Assembly (NCBI GenBank): GCA_932521035.1
Contig: OW051492.1
Location: 9,982,001-10,046,000, forward strand
DNA: 64,000 bases
Source of the DNA: Oscheius dolichura
Taxonomy: Eukaryota > Nematoda > Chromadorea > Rhabditida > Rhabditidae
Direction: 5' to 3'
The translations under genes and the position numbers were made by a program. The notes under the pieces were generated by a model. It did not search any database, was not told the DNA's origin, and saw only the letters and a program-made list of their open reading frames with translations. Shown in pieces: positions 12,892 to 22,166 of this stretch. Every line of letters starts with the position of its first letter. The stretch's first letter is position 1.

Positions 12892-13217
12892 CACTTTCTG
12901 GAACAGCGCTTTTTTAAAAGAAGTCTGAGGGACCCCTTGATTTTGCCTGATTGAGCGCAGTGGTCCCGCAGCGACACCTAAGTGGAGAAATTGGCTGAAA
13001 CCTAGCTCATTCGATTCAGTTTTTAGCGCTGATTCTGATGGCGCCTTTCGTTTTTTTTATGAAAAGGTCAATTTCGCTGTCCCGTTTTCCTCTACTACAG
13101 TAACCCGTCTGAGTCCCTCAGGGTTCCTTGAAAGGTCTTTCTCTTTAGCAAAAACGAACACAAATGGCGAAAATTGACAGAAAACATTCACCGGTTTCTC
13201 GTGATTAGGAAGGAGAT

Positions 13218-13365
13218 TATAGTCCATTTCCAATGGAAAAGACTTCGATTCAAATTTCGCGGCGCATCTCCGCTACGGGATTAGGTTGGACCCATTAGTT
13301 GGTCCTACAGCGGAGATGCGCCGCGAAATTTGAATCAAGGTATTTTCCGTTGGAAATGGACTATA
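13218..13365. repeat. Near-perfect 148-bp palindromic element
   Basis: Arms of about 57 bp are almost identical in inversion, from TATAGTCCATTTCCAA through ATTCAAATTTCGCGGCGC. The loop is about 35 bp. A fragment of the same terminus (CCGTTGGAAATGGGCTATAT) appears at about 53789. Confidence 0.85.
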
Positions 13366-13735
13366 TTTAGAGTAAATAGTCGTGCACAACAATTACGAGA
13401 AATCGTATAAATATTGGGACCATATGAATATATGACTAACCATATCAAATGAATCATAGATATGCGGTAGAATCCCCTGTTGCCAATTTTCTTCCTGCTG
13501 AAAAAAAGGTAAACTTTTTAGTTTAAAATTTTGACCTCTCCGAAAAGATACAAGGAGGAGCCGACTGCCCGGATGAAAAGAACATTTTCGAACAAGGGGT
13601 CAATGATATCCTCGAAGAGTTCGCCAAATTCTGAAAATAGCTTATCACCAGATGGCCAATGACGAGCATTACATCCGCGGGGGTTCGCCGTTGTATAGTA
13701 TAGTCGGTTTCCAACCGAAAAGCCGCGGCTAAAGG

Positions 13736-13935
13736 TTAAAGAAACAGTCAGGGACCTCAGATTTGAGCGCAGACTGCGCTCACAAGCGCCTATTGAAAGC
13801 GCCGACGGTCATTTTCCTTACTTTTTCCTAATTCTGGTGATTTCTTATGCTTAGGACCTAGCTGGGGAACGTTAGTGAGCGCAGTCGCCACAGGACCACT
13901 GCGCTCAAACCGAGGTCCCTGACTGTTCCTTTAAT
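13736..13935. repeat. Family D inverted repeat with TTAA ends
   Basis: Bounded by TTAA on both sides. Ends are AGAAACAGTCAGGGACC and its reverse complement. A subterminal GCGCTCA / TGAGCGC inversion lies inside. TTAA flanks are the target-site type of piggyBac-like elements, which is inference here. Confidence 0.75.
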
Positions 13936-14535
13936 TCTGTAACCTCGCGCCACCAGGGTGATGGTAAACACTCTTCCAAAACCGCATACGGCTCTGAAGA
14001 ATTAATAGAGGATCATTTTGACACCAGAACCGTCTCGAAAAGTGCCAAAAATAAAAAGATATGCATCCCACTTTCCTAACATCCTAATAAAGGGTGGGTA
14101 ACTATTCGTACCTGTGGCTTGGGTACGAATGGTTACCCTGGCGTGTGTTTGATCATATTTGTGTTATTTCTTGCACTAATCTCCTTGAAATGTGATATTA
14201 AATATATTCACCCTGTAGTAATTCTAGACTCTCAACATGAACAGTCACACACGCCAAACGGCCGGTGATCCATACTCGCGCGATTATCTTTGCAAGAGCA
14301 CAATTCTGTAGTGTCCTTTCCTTTACGATAATGTGATTATGGAATAAAGCTATAGAAACCCGTAAGAAACTGTTCACATCTCCTAGTCTTACAAGATTGT
14401 TAGTGTAGCGGTCAGTTTCCTTGATGATAAGTTTCTTCTTAAGATTTATAGATTTTCTGGGTCAAATTAAGGTTTTCTACAAATAATCTCATGGCTCTTA
14501 TGTACAATATTGATGCTTCTTGACCATTAGGCGTC

Positions 14536-16233
14536 TTAAACAGTAGGAGAATCATTATCGCTTCCTTCACTTGGAGGAATTAGAGCTGGAGGGTCGCTGG
14601 GGCAATAGGCAGGCGGCAGGGACTCTCTCCTCTCTTCCAGGGCTTCTTTCATCGGTAGGGGGCCGGCTTCCAGGTCTATTGGAGGTGGAGGAGAACCTGT
14701 AGGTGTAGTCACAGGAGTGGCAGGCATGCTGTGGGGAGAAGTTGGAGTATAACGAGGCGGCGCCCCGGGAAGGCGGGAAACATACCGCACAGCTGGCTCG
14801 GCACTGAAAAATCGGTTTTTTAAAGTACCTTACAGTCTTTTGCATTAATTAATGGTATCCAAATATTCAGAATTTTTGTGCTGATTACGAATAACTTATT
14901 TAAAATTGGAAAATGTCAACTTTAGAGAATAACGCTGTAAAACGTTCAGGTTGACGCGCGGCGCCCGCTGTTTACGCGCGGAAAAGGAAAAAGCCCCGCT
15001 ACCTGCTGGCTGTCTCCCTCTTCATCATTGTCAGCATTAGATACAGTAATCTCAGGATGACAATACATAGAATCATCGAAATTGAGTCCAGCACCATTCC
15101 CATGACGTAGTCGGCCATTTCTAGGCCATTCAGCTCCACAGTACTCGCACTTGTGGTTGTATTCTCGCTATCAGTCGTTATTGGAGTTCCCCACGACCAA
15201 AGAAGACCCATCGTCAAGCCCATTATCATCCCGGCTGACCAGCAGAGATAGATTGACTGGAAAGGAAGAAATATAGAAAAAAATAGAGCTGTTTTCGAGT
15301 TTTTAGGTTGAAAGTGGAGATATTTGCCCCTGTCTCATTTTCGGTCATATTGATCCAAAAAATTGAATTTTATTGGTGATTTATAGCTTAAAATGATCGT
15401 CACACTACTCTCTACAAGTCTAACAATGTTTCAAAACAATTCTATAACATGAAATCTAATTTTTCGCCAAAATTTGAACGATTTATCCTTCTTCATTGGG
15501 TTACAGTACCCAACGGAATACAAAGCTCATTTGCTGGGAAAAATCCACGGATCTTCAACATTTTCACTCATACAATTTTATTTTGCGCCTCTTGATCCAA
15601 TATTACTTGAAAAAAATACAAAAATTGGACGGTGGGTCCCGCAGCGAAGAGTTTAGCTGCCCTCTTACGGCAACCATAGAAAGCGGCATTTCTTTCCATT
15701 TTTCAAGGTTTTATGGAGAAAACGAGCGGTAACCTGTGTTTAGAAGCAAAATTGAGTACTGTAGGTGTTAAATACCCTTATAAAACGACAAAAATTGAAG
15801 AAAAAACTCACCAAATAGATACCATAGACATACAGTAATCTCTTATTCTTCCTGATTACTGCGACTTCCCCTACAGCTGCCAAGAATGTCACGATGGCAA
15901 TGTAGAATATGTAGATGTACCAATGTTCGATTAAAGTTATTAAGAAGAGGCATTGTACCACCAGTAGGGTCACATTGAATATTTTGAGGAACAGCTGAAA
16001 TTGGGGGAATTTTTAATCCTTATCTGGGGGGAAAATCGATCCGCAGCGGAGGAAAACAGCCCCTGGCTCGGGGGAAACGTCTTATCTATTTTTTTAAAAG
16101 GGAAATTTGACTTTCCCGTGAGTTTCTGATCATAGATTACTGTAATATAAAGAGGAAAATCGGTGAAAATGGAAGAAAATCGGGTAGAACTCACAGGGAT
16201 CCGAAACCATTCCCGTTCACCTGAGGAGCACAT
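14536..16233 (-). CDS. Four-TM protein with PPxY proline-rich tail (paralogue A)
   Basis: Exons 16233-16195, 15994-15812, 15256-15003 and 14803-14536; 247 residues. A 13-residue cytoplasmic N-terminus ending FRIP leads into two closely spaced hydrophobic segments (exon 2), two more in exon 3 separated by a Ser/Thr-rich loop, then a Pro-rich C-terminal tail with PPRY and PPAY. PPxY is the ligand of WW domains, for example of NEDD4-type ubiquitin ligases, so a role in membrane trafficking or ubiquitination is possible but inferred. Exon 1 and exon 2 boundaries match those of the gene at 22167-25512 (same phase, 13 against 15 and 61 against 60 codons), so the two are duplicates. The family was not identified by name. 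Confidence 0.8.
14855..14990. repeat. Dispersed element with GCTGATTACGAATA core
   Basis: An intronic segment with AATATTCAGAATTTTTGTG, GCTGATTACGAATA and a terminal CGCCCGCTGTTTACGCG. Related copies lie at about 29440-29600 and 34720-35045, where two adjacent ones are in opposite orientation to this copy. Confidence 0.6.
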
Positions 16234-17334
16234 TGGACGGGGACAGCGAGCTGATAATATAACCAAACTTATTGCGAACTGATAAGAAAGGAAACAAGCA
16301 GAGGACCGAGAAGACCACGAGGACAGGGGGGCTCCATTAAAAATTATCTCTGTAGATTGACTGACTGACTGGGGCCGAGATTAGGGGGGAAACCGCACCT
16401 TTGGCGGGAAAATTTTGAATTTTAGTGGGGAAAAGGCGGGAAATAGTGAAATTTTTGGCTCCCTCCAAGTTCAAGGACATTCAGTTTTCTTTGCAGGACC
16501 ACTTGATCGGAGTGGGCAGGAAATACTCATGTGTTTGGAGTTCAAGGGGCCTCAGGTTTCTTTGCAGTACCATTTCCTCAGCTTGGGCACGAATTTGAAT
16601 CCACATTTCGTCCAAAACTGCTCCTGGCTGGAAACGGCCGAATTTGGCCGGGAAAAGGCGAGAAATACCTACTTTTTTGGCTCTACCTGGATTTCAAACC
16701 AGTCGTTTATTTTTCACAGTCATATTTACCCTTTGGGGAGCCAATTAGAACTCCTATCCGGTCAAAAACTGCTTCAGAACCAGGCTGACCACCAGGTTTT
16801 CTCATTCCACCTGAAAAACGTCACCTAAAATGATGAATTTCAAGGGTGACACCCTTTTTCATAGCGGGAAACAACACCCCCTTATTTTCAGTTTTTCTGA
16901 ACCCTTTCCCGCTTTCCTAAAGTGTTTACTCCATAAAACTAAGAAAGAATAGTCAACAACAGAGAAGGTCAAGGTTAGGGCAGGCTGGCCGTCCAAAGGA
17001 GGCGAGTTCACTGATGTCATGAACCTTTTAACTTTCTTGGAATAGATTTATAAGGGAAATAAGCGTGGTTCAGACCAGAATGTTCATAACAATGGTTTCG
17101 AAAAGATGCTAATCCCACAAAAAAACCCTTGTCATTCAAATGGAGCGATATTTTCCCATAAAATGAGGGAAATGATCCATTTTGAGGGGGAAATATGACC
17201 CTTTCTCGTGTTTTATCAAATACAGTATTTAGATTCTGGTCTAATTTTTGTGTTATTACCATAAGGAATACGTAGAAATGGCTAAAAAGGTAGAAAAATG
17301 TTCCACCAGCCAAAAAAAAGGCCCGGTACCTGAT

Positions 17335-17440
17335 AGTCCGATCTTCTGCACCCGTAAAATCTCGGCAAGAGGGTCACCTTTATTCAAAACTGTTACAGAA
17401 CTGTGACGCCTTTATACTTTTATCTTGCCGACATTTCTCA
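17335..17440. repeat. Family A copy, right end lost
   Basis: The left terminus and centre are intact. After CTTGCCGACATTT the sequence diverges, so the right ACGGGTGCAG end is missing. Confidence 0.7.
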
Positions 17441-17789
17441 GATTTTTATTTACTGCTCCTTGTTCGCGTCGGGAGACCAAATAGTGCCGCCGATTTCTTA
17501 CACCCGGCAACAGCATAGTTCAGCAGTTTTTACCCTTACATTCCCCTTTTCAAGGACGGTTTCTCTCGTTTCCCATACGTATTGTTGTGTTATTTACTGT
17601 CTTTCTACTACCAGAATAGGAAATGGCGAAGAGTTGAAGTGTAAACCAGTTTATATCATAAACCCCCCGCACACTTGATCCCAGTTTTCTGATCTATTTC
17701 TTGTGACACACCCAAAATACGCGGATTTCTATAGAGGAGACCTGAAATTCGCTGAAAATCAGTCAATAGAAAAACACAGATTTTTTTCG

Positions 17790-17797
17790 TATAAAAG
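17790..17797 (+). promoter_or_regulatory. TATA box of the Gly/Tyr/Gln-rich peptide gene
   Basis: TATAAAAG lies 48 bp before the ATG at 17845. Between them is a perfect palindrome CCGTAAGATCCTTACGG (17824-17840). Confidence 0.6.
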
Positions 17798-17844
17798 GAG
17801 GAAAAGAAGGGTAAAATCTCAACCGTAAGATCCTTACGGTAAGG

Positions 17845-18377
17845 ATGAATTTCTTCTTCTGTCTCATTTTCGCTATGATGAGCCTTTTGGCAGGAGCCTT
17901 CGGGCAATATGCACAAGGTGAGTGACCTCCTTCCTTCTATTCTTCATTATTACCGTAACCCAGTCCAGAATTTAATGTCAGGCTTCTATAAAATTCCAAG
18001 ATTACGACCATGCATTGTGTCAAAGTGTTTTGAAATGTAACCTGGGTAACCTGGTTCATTAGACTCGTCTTGACGTGCTCTCCAAAATGGTCTTTGAATT
18101 TTTGAAATCGACCGGGAAATACTTGAGATACGGGCACAAACATCCGGCACTCCCGTCTACGCCAAAAAACACGGGTGCACCCGAAATTACGCGTTTTGCC
18201 CCCATGAATGCCTGGGGCGACTCAAATTCCCCGCCTTTTCTAGACTACAGTAACCCAAAATTATTTGCAGGATATGGAGGTTACGGCCAGCAAGGTTACG
18301 GCCAGCAAGGCTATGGAGGCTATGGACAGCAGTATGGTCAACAATATGGTGGATATGGCTACGGGAGAAAGAAGTAG
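17845..18377 (+). CDS. Secreted Gly/Tyr/Gln-rich peptide precursor
   Basis: Two exons (17845-17917, 18271-18377), 59 residues. The first 20 form a signal peptide ending GAFG. The mature part is built of GYGQQ repeats and ends in YGYGRKK. The terminal Gly followed by basic residues is the form of a C-terminal amidation site. The composition resembles the antimicrobial-type NLP/CNC peptides of Caenorhabditis epidermis; that function is inference. The intron phase (1, right after the signal peptide) is shared with the four genes downstream. The 15-bp repeat GGCCAGCAAGGTTAC is duplicated exactly in the second exon. Confidence 0.8.
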
Positions 18378-18956
18378 AGGCTCTTGAATATTTGCTCAAC
18401 ACCTCGAATAAATCTAAACCTCAGCCGTTGTCTGTTTTTTTGGTAAAAGACACATCAGAGAACCACAGTTAGACAGGAAAGAGAAGGCGGCGAAGAGAAT
18501 GGAGCGCGCTAGGACCCGTCAAATCTTGGCAGCAAGGAAAATTACAATAGTATAGGATTTATTTTGAAGGGAACTGTATTGTCAAGGTTATACCGAGGTG
18601 AGAATAGAAGATTTTAACCCATTTTGAAGGAAAAAGGAGTTCAAATGAACTGAAACGGCGCTAAATGGAGTGATGCGTGTTTTTGCTCCTTGAAACCGGT
18701 CCCACGCGGAATTTTCAATGATATTCTATTCTGCCGATTGAAAACTATCTAACCTTGTCGCTGGAACAAGAATTTTGGCAGAAAATTGGAAAAAATTCGG
18801 CCAAAATATAAAAAATCTCGCCGCAACCCTAAAATACGGACTTCTCCCATAAAAAGACTATAAAATGCGCAAAAGTGTTTATTTTTCAAATATCCAAAAA
18901 AGAATTGTATAGTTATCGAGGTTGTCGAGGTATACGGTATCTCCAGAGGCAGGTGT

Positions 18957-19243
18957 CTACTTTCCTCCGAGGGCAGCATTGGTTCCAACTCCACTCGTTC
19001 CAACTCCTCCAACTCCACTCGTTCCAACTCCTCCAACCGGGGTTCCGACGCCAGTTCCCAGTCCAGCTCCTCCCGTTCCAGCTCCTACACCAGTTTCGGT
19101 TCCAACTCCAGCTGCTCCACCTGCAATTATGGGTTGTTAACGGGTTACTGTACCCAAAAATTACCTCCAAGGTTAGCTCCGACCTGGCCGAAGGCACCAG
19201 CAATGAGGCAGAGAGCAGCAACGATGAAGAGAAAGAAACGCAT
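18957..19243 (-). CDS. Secreted Gly-rich peptide, long variant
   Basis: Exons 19243-19165 and 19120-18957, 80 residues. The signal peptide starts MRFFLFIVAA and ends GAFG, followed by QVGANLG and a low-complexity chain of GVGT/GAG blocks ending ALGGK. It is a close duplicate of the gene at 19530-19794 on the opposite strand: signal peptide, exon phase, tail and even the 3' UTR are alike. A 24-bp unit encoding GVGTSGVG is tandemly doubled only in this copy, which accounts for most of its extra length. Confidence 0.8.
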
Positions 19244-19274
19244 GGTTGGTTGGGTAGCTTGTCAGCTAGATGCC

Positions 19275-19288
19275 CTTTTATATTATCT
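19275..19288 (-). promoter_or_regulatory. TATA box with adjoining GATA site
   Basis: On the minus strand AGATAATATAAAAG stands about 32 bp before the ATG at 19243: a GATA-factor type AGATAA site fused to a TATA box. GATA factors (ELT family) drive gut and epidermal genes in nematodes; use here is inferred. Confidence 0.5.
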
Positions 19289-19489
19289 GGGAGACAAACA
19301 AGGTCATTCTACGTCAGAGGATTCCATCTCCCCGGAGAAGAGAACGAAGTTCAAAACAATCTGAAGAAAACAAGGGGGCGCCCTTGGTCAGAGTGCTCAC
19401 TGTTTTTCTGGAACTTTACTGTTATTCCCCCGAATTAAATGGTCAAGGACACCAAGAGACAAATAAGATTTTTGGTGGGAAATATCGGG

Positions 19490-19497
19490 TATAAAAG
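19490..19497 (+). promoter_or_regulatory. TATA box of the Gly-rich peptide gene at 19530
   Basis: TATAAAAG, 33 bp before the ATG. The intervening leader ends in the same CCCAACCAACC as the divergent partner gene. Confidence 0.6.
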
Positions 19498-19529
19498 CTG
19501 GGAAAGATCCAGCCAGGACCCAACCAACC

Positions 19530-19794
19530 ATGCGTTTCTTCCTCTTCATCGTTGCTGCCTTCTGCCTCATTGCTGGCGCCTTCGGACAGATGGGAGCTGG
19601 ACTTGGAGGTAACTTTTGACTGACTATCAAACCTACGCAGTCAAATGGAGAGAATACAGTAATCTTTAGGTAATATGGCTGGAGTTGGAACCCAAACTGG
19701 GGTAGGAGCTGGAATGGGAGGTGCTGGAATGGGAACCGGCGTCGGAACTCCGGTTGGAGGAGTTGGAACCAATGTTGGAATGGGAGGAAAGTAG
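19530..19794 (+). CDS. Secreted Gly-rich peptide
   Basis: Exons 19530-19608 and 19670-19794, 67 residues. The signal peptide is nearly identical to that of the divergent gene at 18957-19243, followed by QMGAGLG and a chain of GVGT, GAGMG and GTGVGTPVGG blocks ending MGGK. The two genes share an intergenic region of 286 bp. Function unknown; small secreted Gly-rich peptides of this kind are often infection- or stress-induced in nematodes. Confidence 0.8.
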
Positions 19795-19973
19795 ACACCT
19801 GGCTAGGGAGCTACCGTATACCTTGACAAGCTCAATGACATATTAATTTTTTTTGGATATATAATAAAAAGATCCATTCTAAATTTTTCTGTTCTTTGTT
19901 GAAGCCTCCCATGTGACGATGTTTTGCCCTCCTGGCCGACTTATAACAGCTCTACTCCGCCAATTTCCCAAAA

Positions 19974-20208
19974 ATGAAGGTTCTCTCCTTTCTCCTCATC
20001 TTTTTCTCCATTTTTCTTGGAATTTTAGCCCAGATTGAAGCTAACAGCGCTGGTGAGCCGTTCAGTTTACTATAAATTTCAAAAAATGATCAGAAACCGG
20101 CAGTCAGACTGATCTAGGAGGAGGAATAGGTGCCGGTGGACAGGAGGAACAGGCGCCGGAACGGGGCGAGGAGGATTTGGTAGCGGAATTGGCGTTGGAA
20201 AGAAGTAA
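19974..20208 (+). pseudogene. Frameshifted Gly-rich peptide gene
   Basis: Exon 1 (19974-20052, signal peptide beginning MKVLSFLLIFF) has the family length and phase. Exon 2 starts at 20094 and opens with the expected GGGIGAGG reading, but near 20141 the Gly-rich frame moves by one base: from there TGGTGAGTGRGG...GVGKK reads in another frame and ends at 20208. In the unshifted frame the product turns acidic and runs to 20233. Either one base was lost (a pseudogene or variant C-terminus) or the base is a sequencing error. Confidence 0.6.
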
Positions 20209-20577
20209 AAATCTTCTACAATTTTTATTTTAATGAGAAATTAATAGTAAAATCGTTTTTGTACCCAAAAAATTTGATTTGAAGGCTCTCCGCCAAAGTT
20301 TTCCTCCATTTTGACTTTGAATTCAAATTTCGCGGCTATAAAGCAATTTGGACTTCAATTTTATGAATTTAATACCATTTTAAGTTGTATACTCATTAAA
20401 TAGCCTCTTCTCTTCTCTATTTATATCGCTAGATTCCGGAAATTCACGATTCCCCAGTTTAAACGGCCTGTTTCTTCCTTTCCACTCAAAAAAATAGCTT
20501 CCAGTTCTTTAAAAAGTCTTTTATTACGTTTGAAAGATCGCTATAGTAGAATAAACATCATTTAGAAGCCAGTGTTC

Positions 20578-20850
20578 TTATTTTCCAAGGCCCAGGCCGC
20601 CGGTAGCTCCTCCAACCGGAGTTCCCAGTCCAGTATTGGCTCCAATTCCTCCAGGTCCTGCTCCAATCTGGGTGTTGGTTCCAGTTCCCAAGACACCGGC
20701 TGAAAAGGAGCATTTTAAAGGGCTAAATGGGTTCTGAGTGGAAAGAGGATCCACAGTTAGACAGCCGCTGGAAAACTTACTTTGGAGTCCGACTCCCAGT
20801 TGTCCAAAGGTGGCGGCGATGACGAAGAAGAAGAAAATGAAAAATTTCAT
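20578..20850 (-). CDS. Secreted Gly-rich peptide, divergent member
   Basis: Exons 20850-20781 and 20699-20578, 63 residues. The signal peptide starts MKFFIFFFF and ends TFG, then QLGVGLQ and Gly-rich GTGTNTQIGAG blocks, ending LGLGK. The phase-1 intron is in the same place as in its relatives. A minus-strand TATAAA box (20887-20892) lies 37 bp before the ATG. Confidence 0.75.
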   Translation of the reverse strand: MKFFIFFFFVIAATFGQLGVGLQSKFSSGCLTVDPLSTQNPFSPLKCSFSAGVLGTGTNTQIGAGPGGIGANTGLGTPVGGATGGLGLGK

Positions 20851-20886
20851 GATTTTCGGGGTAATTTTTCTCCCGGGAATGCGAAA

Positions 20887-20892
20887 TTTATA
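20887..20892 (-). promoter_or_regulatory. TATA box of the peptide gene at 20578-20850
   Basis: GGGTATAAA on the minus strand, within a CCCGGG-flanked segment. Confidence 0.5.
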
Positions 20893-21800
20893 CCCGGGAT
20901 ACAAAGAAAACAATATTTCACGTCACGTCACATCACGGTATGGAGACGACACACCCGCGAAGAAAATAACAACAACCGGGAAAAAATGGTCTTTGCTTGG
21001 CGAATTGTGTCTGTTTGTTGGAAGGAGTCAAATCAAGGTTAAGTAATGGACAGAGGCCGAAAAACAGATCGGTCACAAATATTACTCGAAGAGTTGGCTG
21101 GAACGTGTTTTCTTCTTTGACTTTGATCAGGGTAAACAAGTAGAGAACAGCAGGAGACGGCTTGGAAGGAGCTCTTCTAATCACCAGTCGTTACCCGTGA
21201 GGCTCAAAGAGGAGGTGGGACTCCAGAGTAGACCTTGAGAGTTTTTCTTTGTGGAAACCTTTCCATGAGACTCCAAGAGTCTTCCGGGATGCCCCCTCGA
21301 TACTTTCCAAGTGTTCCTGAAGTATTTTTCGCTGCGGGACCTGTTCGTGGTGGGACCTTAACCCGTAGGTCGAGGGGTCGGTTCCTCCTTCTGTCAACTT
21401 CTTTTGCTTTGTCTGTTTAGCATTTTTGTTTGGCTAGAAAACGTTTTCTTTGCAGGACCCGATCATGGTGGGACCCCAACCCACAGGGCGACGGTTCGGT
21501 CGGCGTCTTTTGTTTTGTCTATATAGCTGCAATTGTTGCAAATTACAACATCGCTGACGGAGTGATATCAGGATGGTGCGGGAGAACGAGGAAGAATAGG
21601 GGCGCGGAAGAAGGGGACAGAGGAGCTAGGCATAGAACAGTGAGAGAAGGAAAAGCGAAAGGGATTCGGCGGAGAAAGCGAAGAAGAGCACGGGGGACGG
21701 GACGCCGTGAGTCAGAAGAGGGGGAGAGAGTGCCCAGGGAGTTGGGGGAAGAGGAGAAGGGGCTTCCAAGCGCGAGGTAAAACCACAGTTGGCGCAGCGT

Positions 21801-21895
21801 CCAGCCGAAGACCCCCCGCAGGGGGGTCGAAACGGCTGGTATATTATTTATACAAGTAAAGTGCCTTTCACCCTATTATTATTATTATTTTTGTA
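21801..21895 (+). repeat. Strong hairpin followed by an (ATT)n tail
   Basis: At 21801-21839 CCAGCCG pairs with CGGCTGG and GACCCCCC with GGGGGGTC around a GCAG loop, leaving an AA/GAAA internal loop. About 40 bp later comes an ATTATTATTATT run. A stable terminal hairpin plus a short tandem tail is typical of non-LTR retrotransposon or SINE 3' ends; no reverse transcriptase sequence is left nearby. Confidence 0.5.
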
Positions 21896-22166
21896 ACGAG
21901 TCCATCGGCTTCAAGTTTCCCACTCAGTTTTTTTTACAATCTGTGAGATATTTCCACGGATTTTGATCTCATCTTCGACATTTTCCCAAAGGCTGGGAAA
22001 AAAATGAGTTTCCCTAAACTCATTCTGGAACACGGAACGCCTACTATTAATCAAAGCATTGTTTCACATCCCGTTGGAATTGACGAAGATTTGGGGAAGG
22101 AAAGAGTTGAGCCTGGGTTTTGTAGGGAGCATTTGGATATTAGGTGATCAGTTACAACAGGTTTAT

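Larger units (their letters stand above)
11168..14535. other. Mostly repeats between two genes
   Basis: Contains a solitary family A core (about 12012-12032, -), two inverted-repeat elements (13218-13365 and 13736-13935) and one low-confidence ORF (12577-12891). A small lysine/glutamate-rich open stretch at 11714-11800 (+) is preceded by a possible acceptor but leads nowhere clear. Confidence 0.45.
16234..17844. other. Intergenic region
   Basis: Holds a roughly 210-bp degenerate direct duplication (about 16410-16600 and 16625-16830, both with GGGGAAAAGGCGGGAAAT-like and TTTTTGGCTC blocks) and a truncated family A copy (17335-17440). The 137-residue open frame at 16415-16828 follows the duplication and is probably not a gene. 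Confidence 0.5.
20851..22166. other. Intergenic region with possible retroelement 3' end
   Basis: No gene supported. The open frame 21430-21780 (+) is Arg/Glu-rich low complexity and ends just before a strong hairpin followed by (ATT)n; see that entry. Confidence 0.4.

Noticed and set aside
21801..21839. Rho-independent terminator
   Set aside because: The genome is eukaryotic; a GC hairpin here has no such role.
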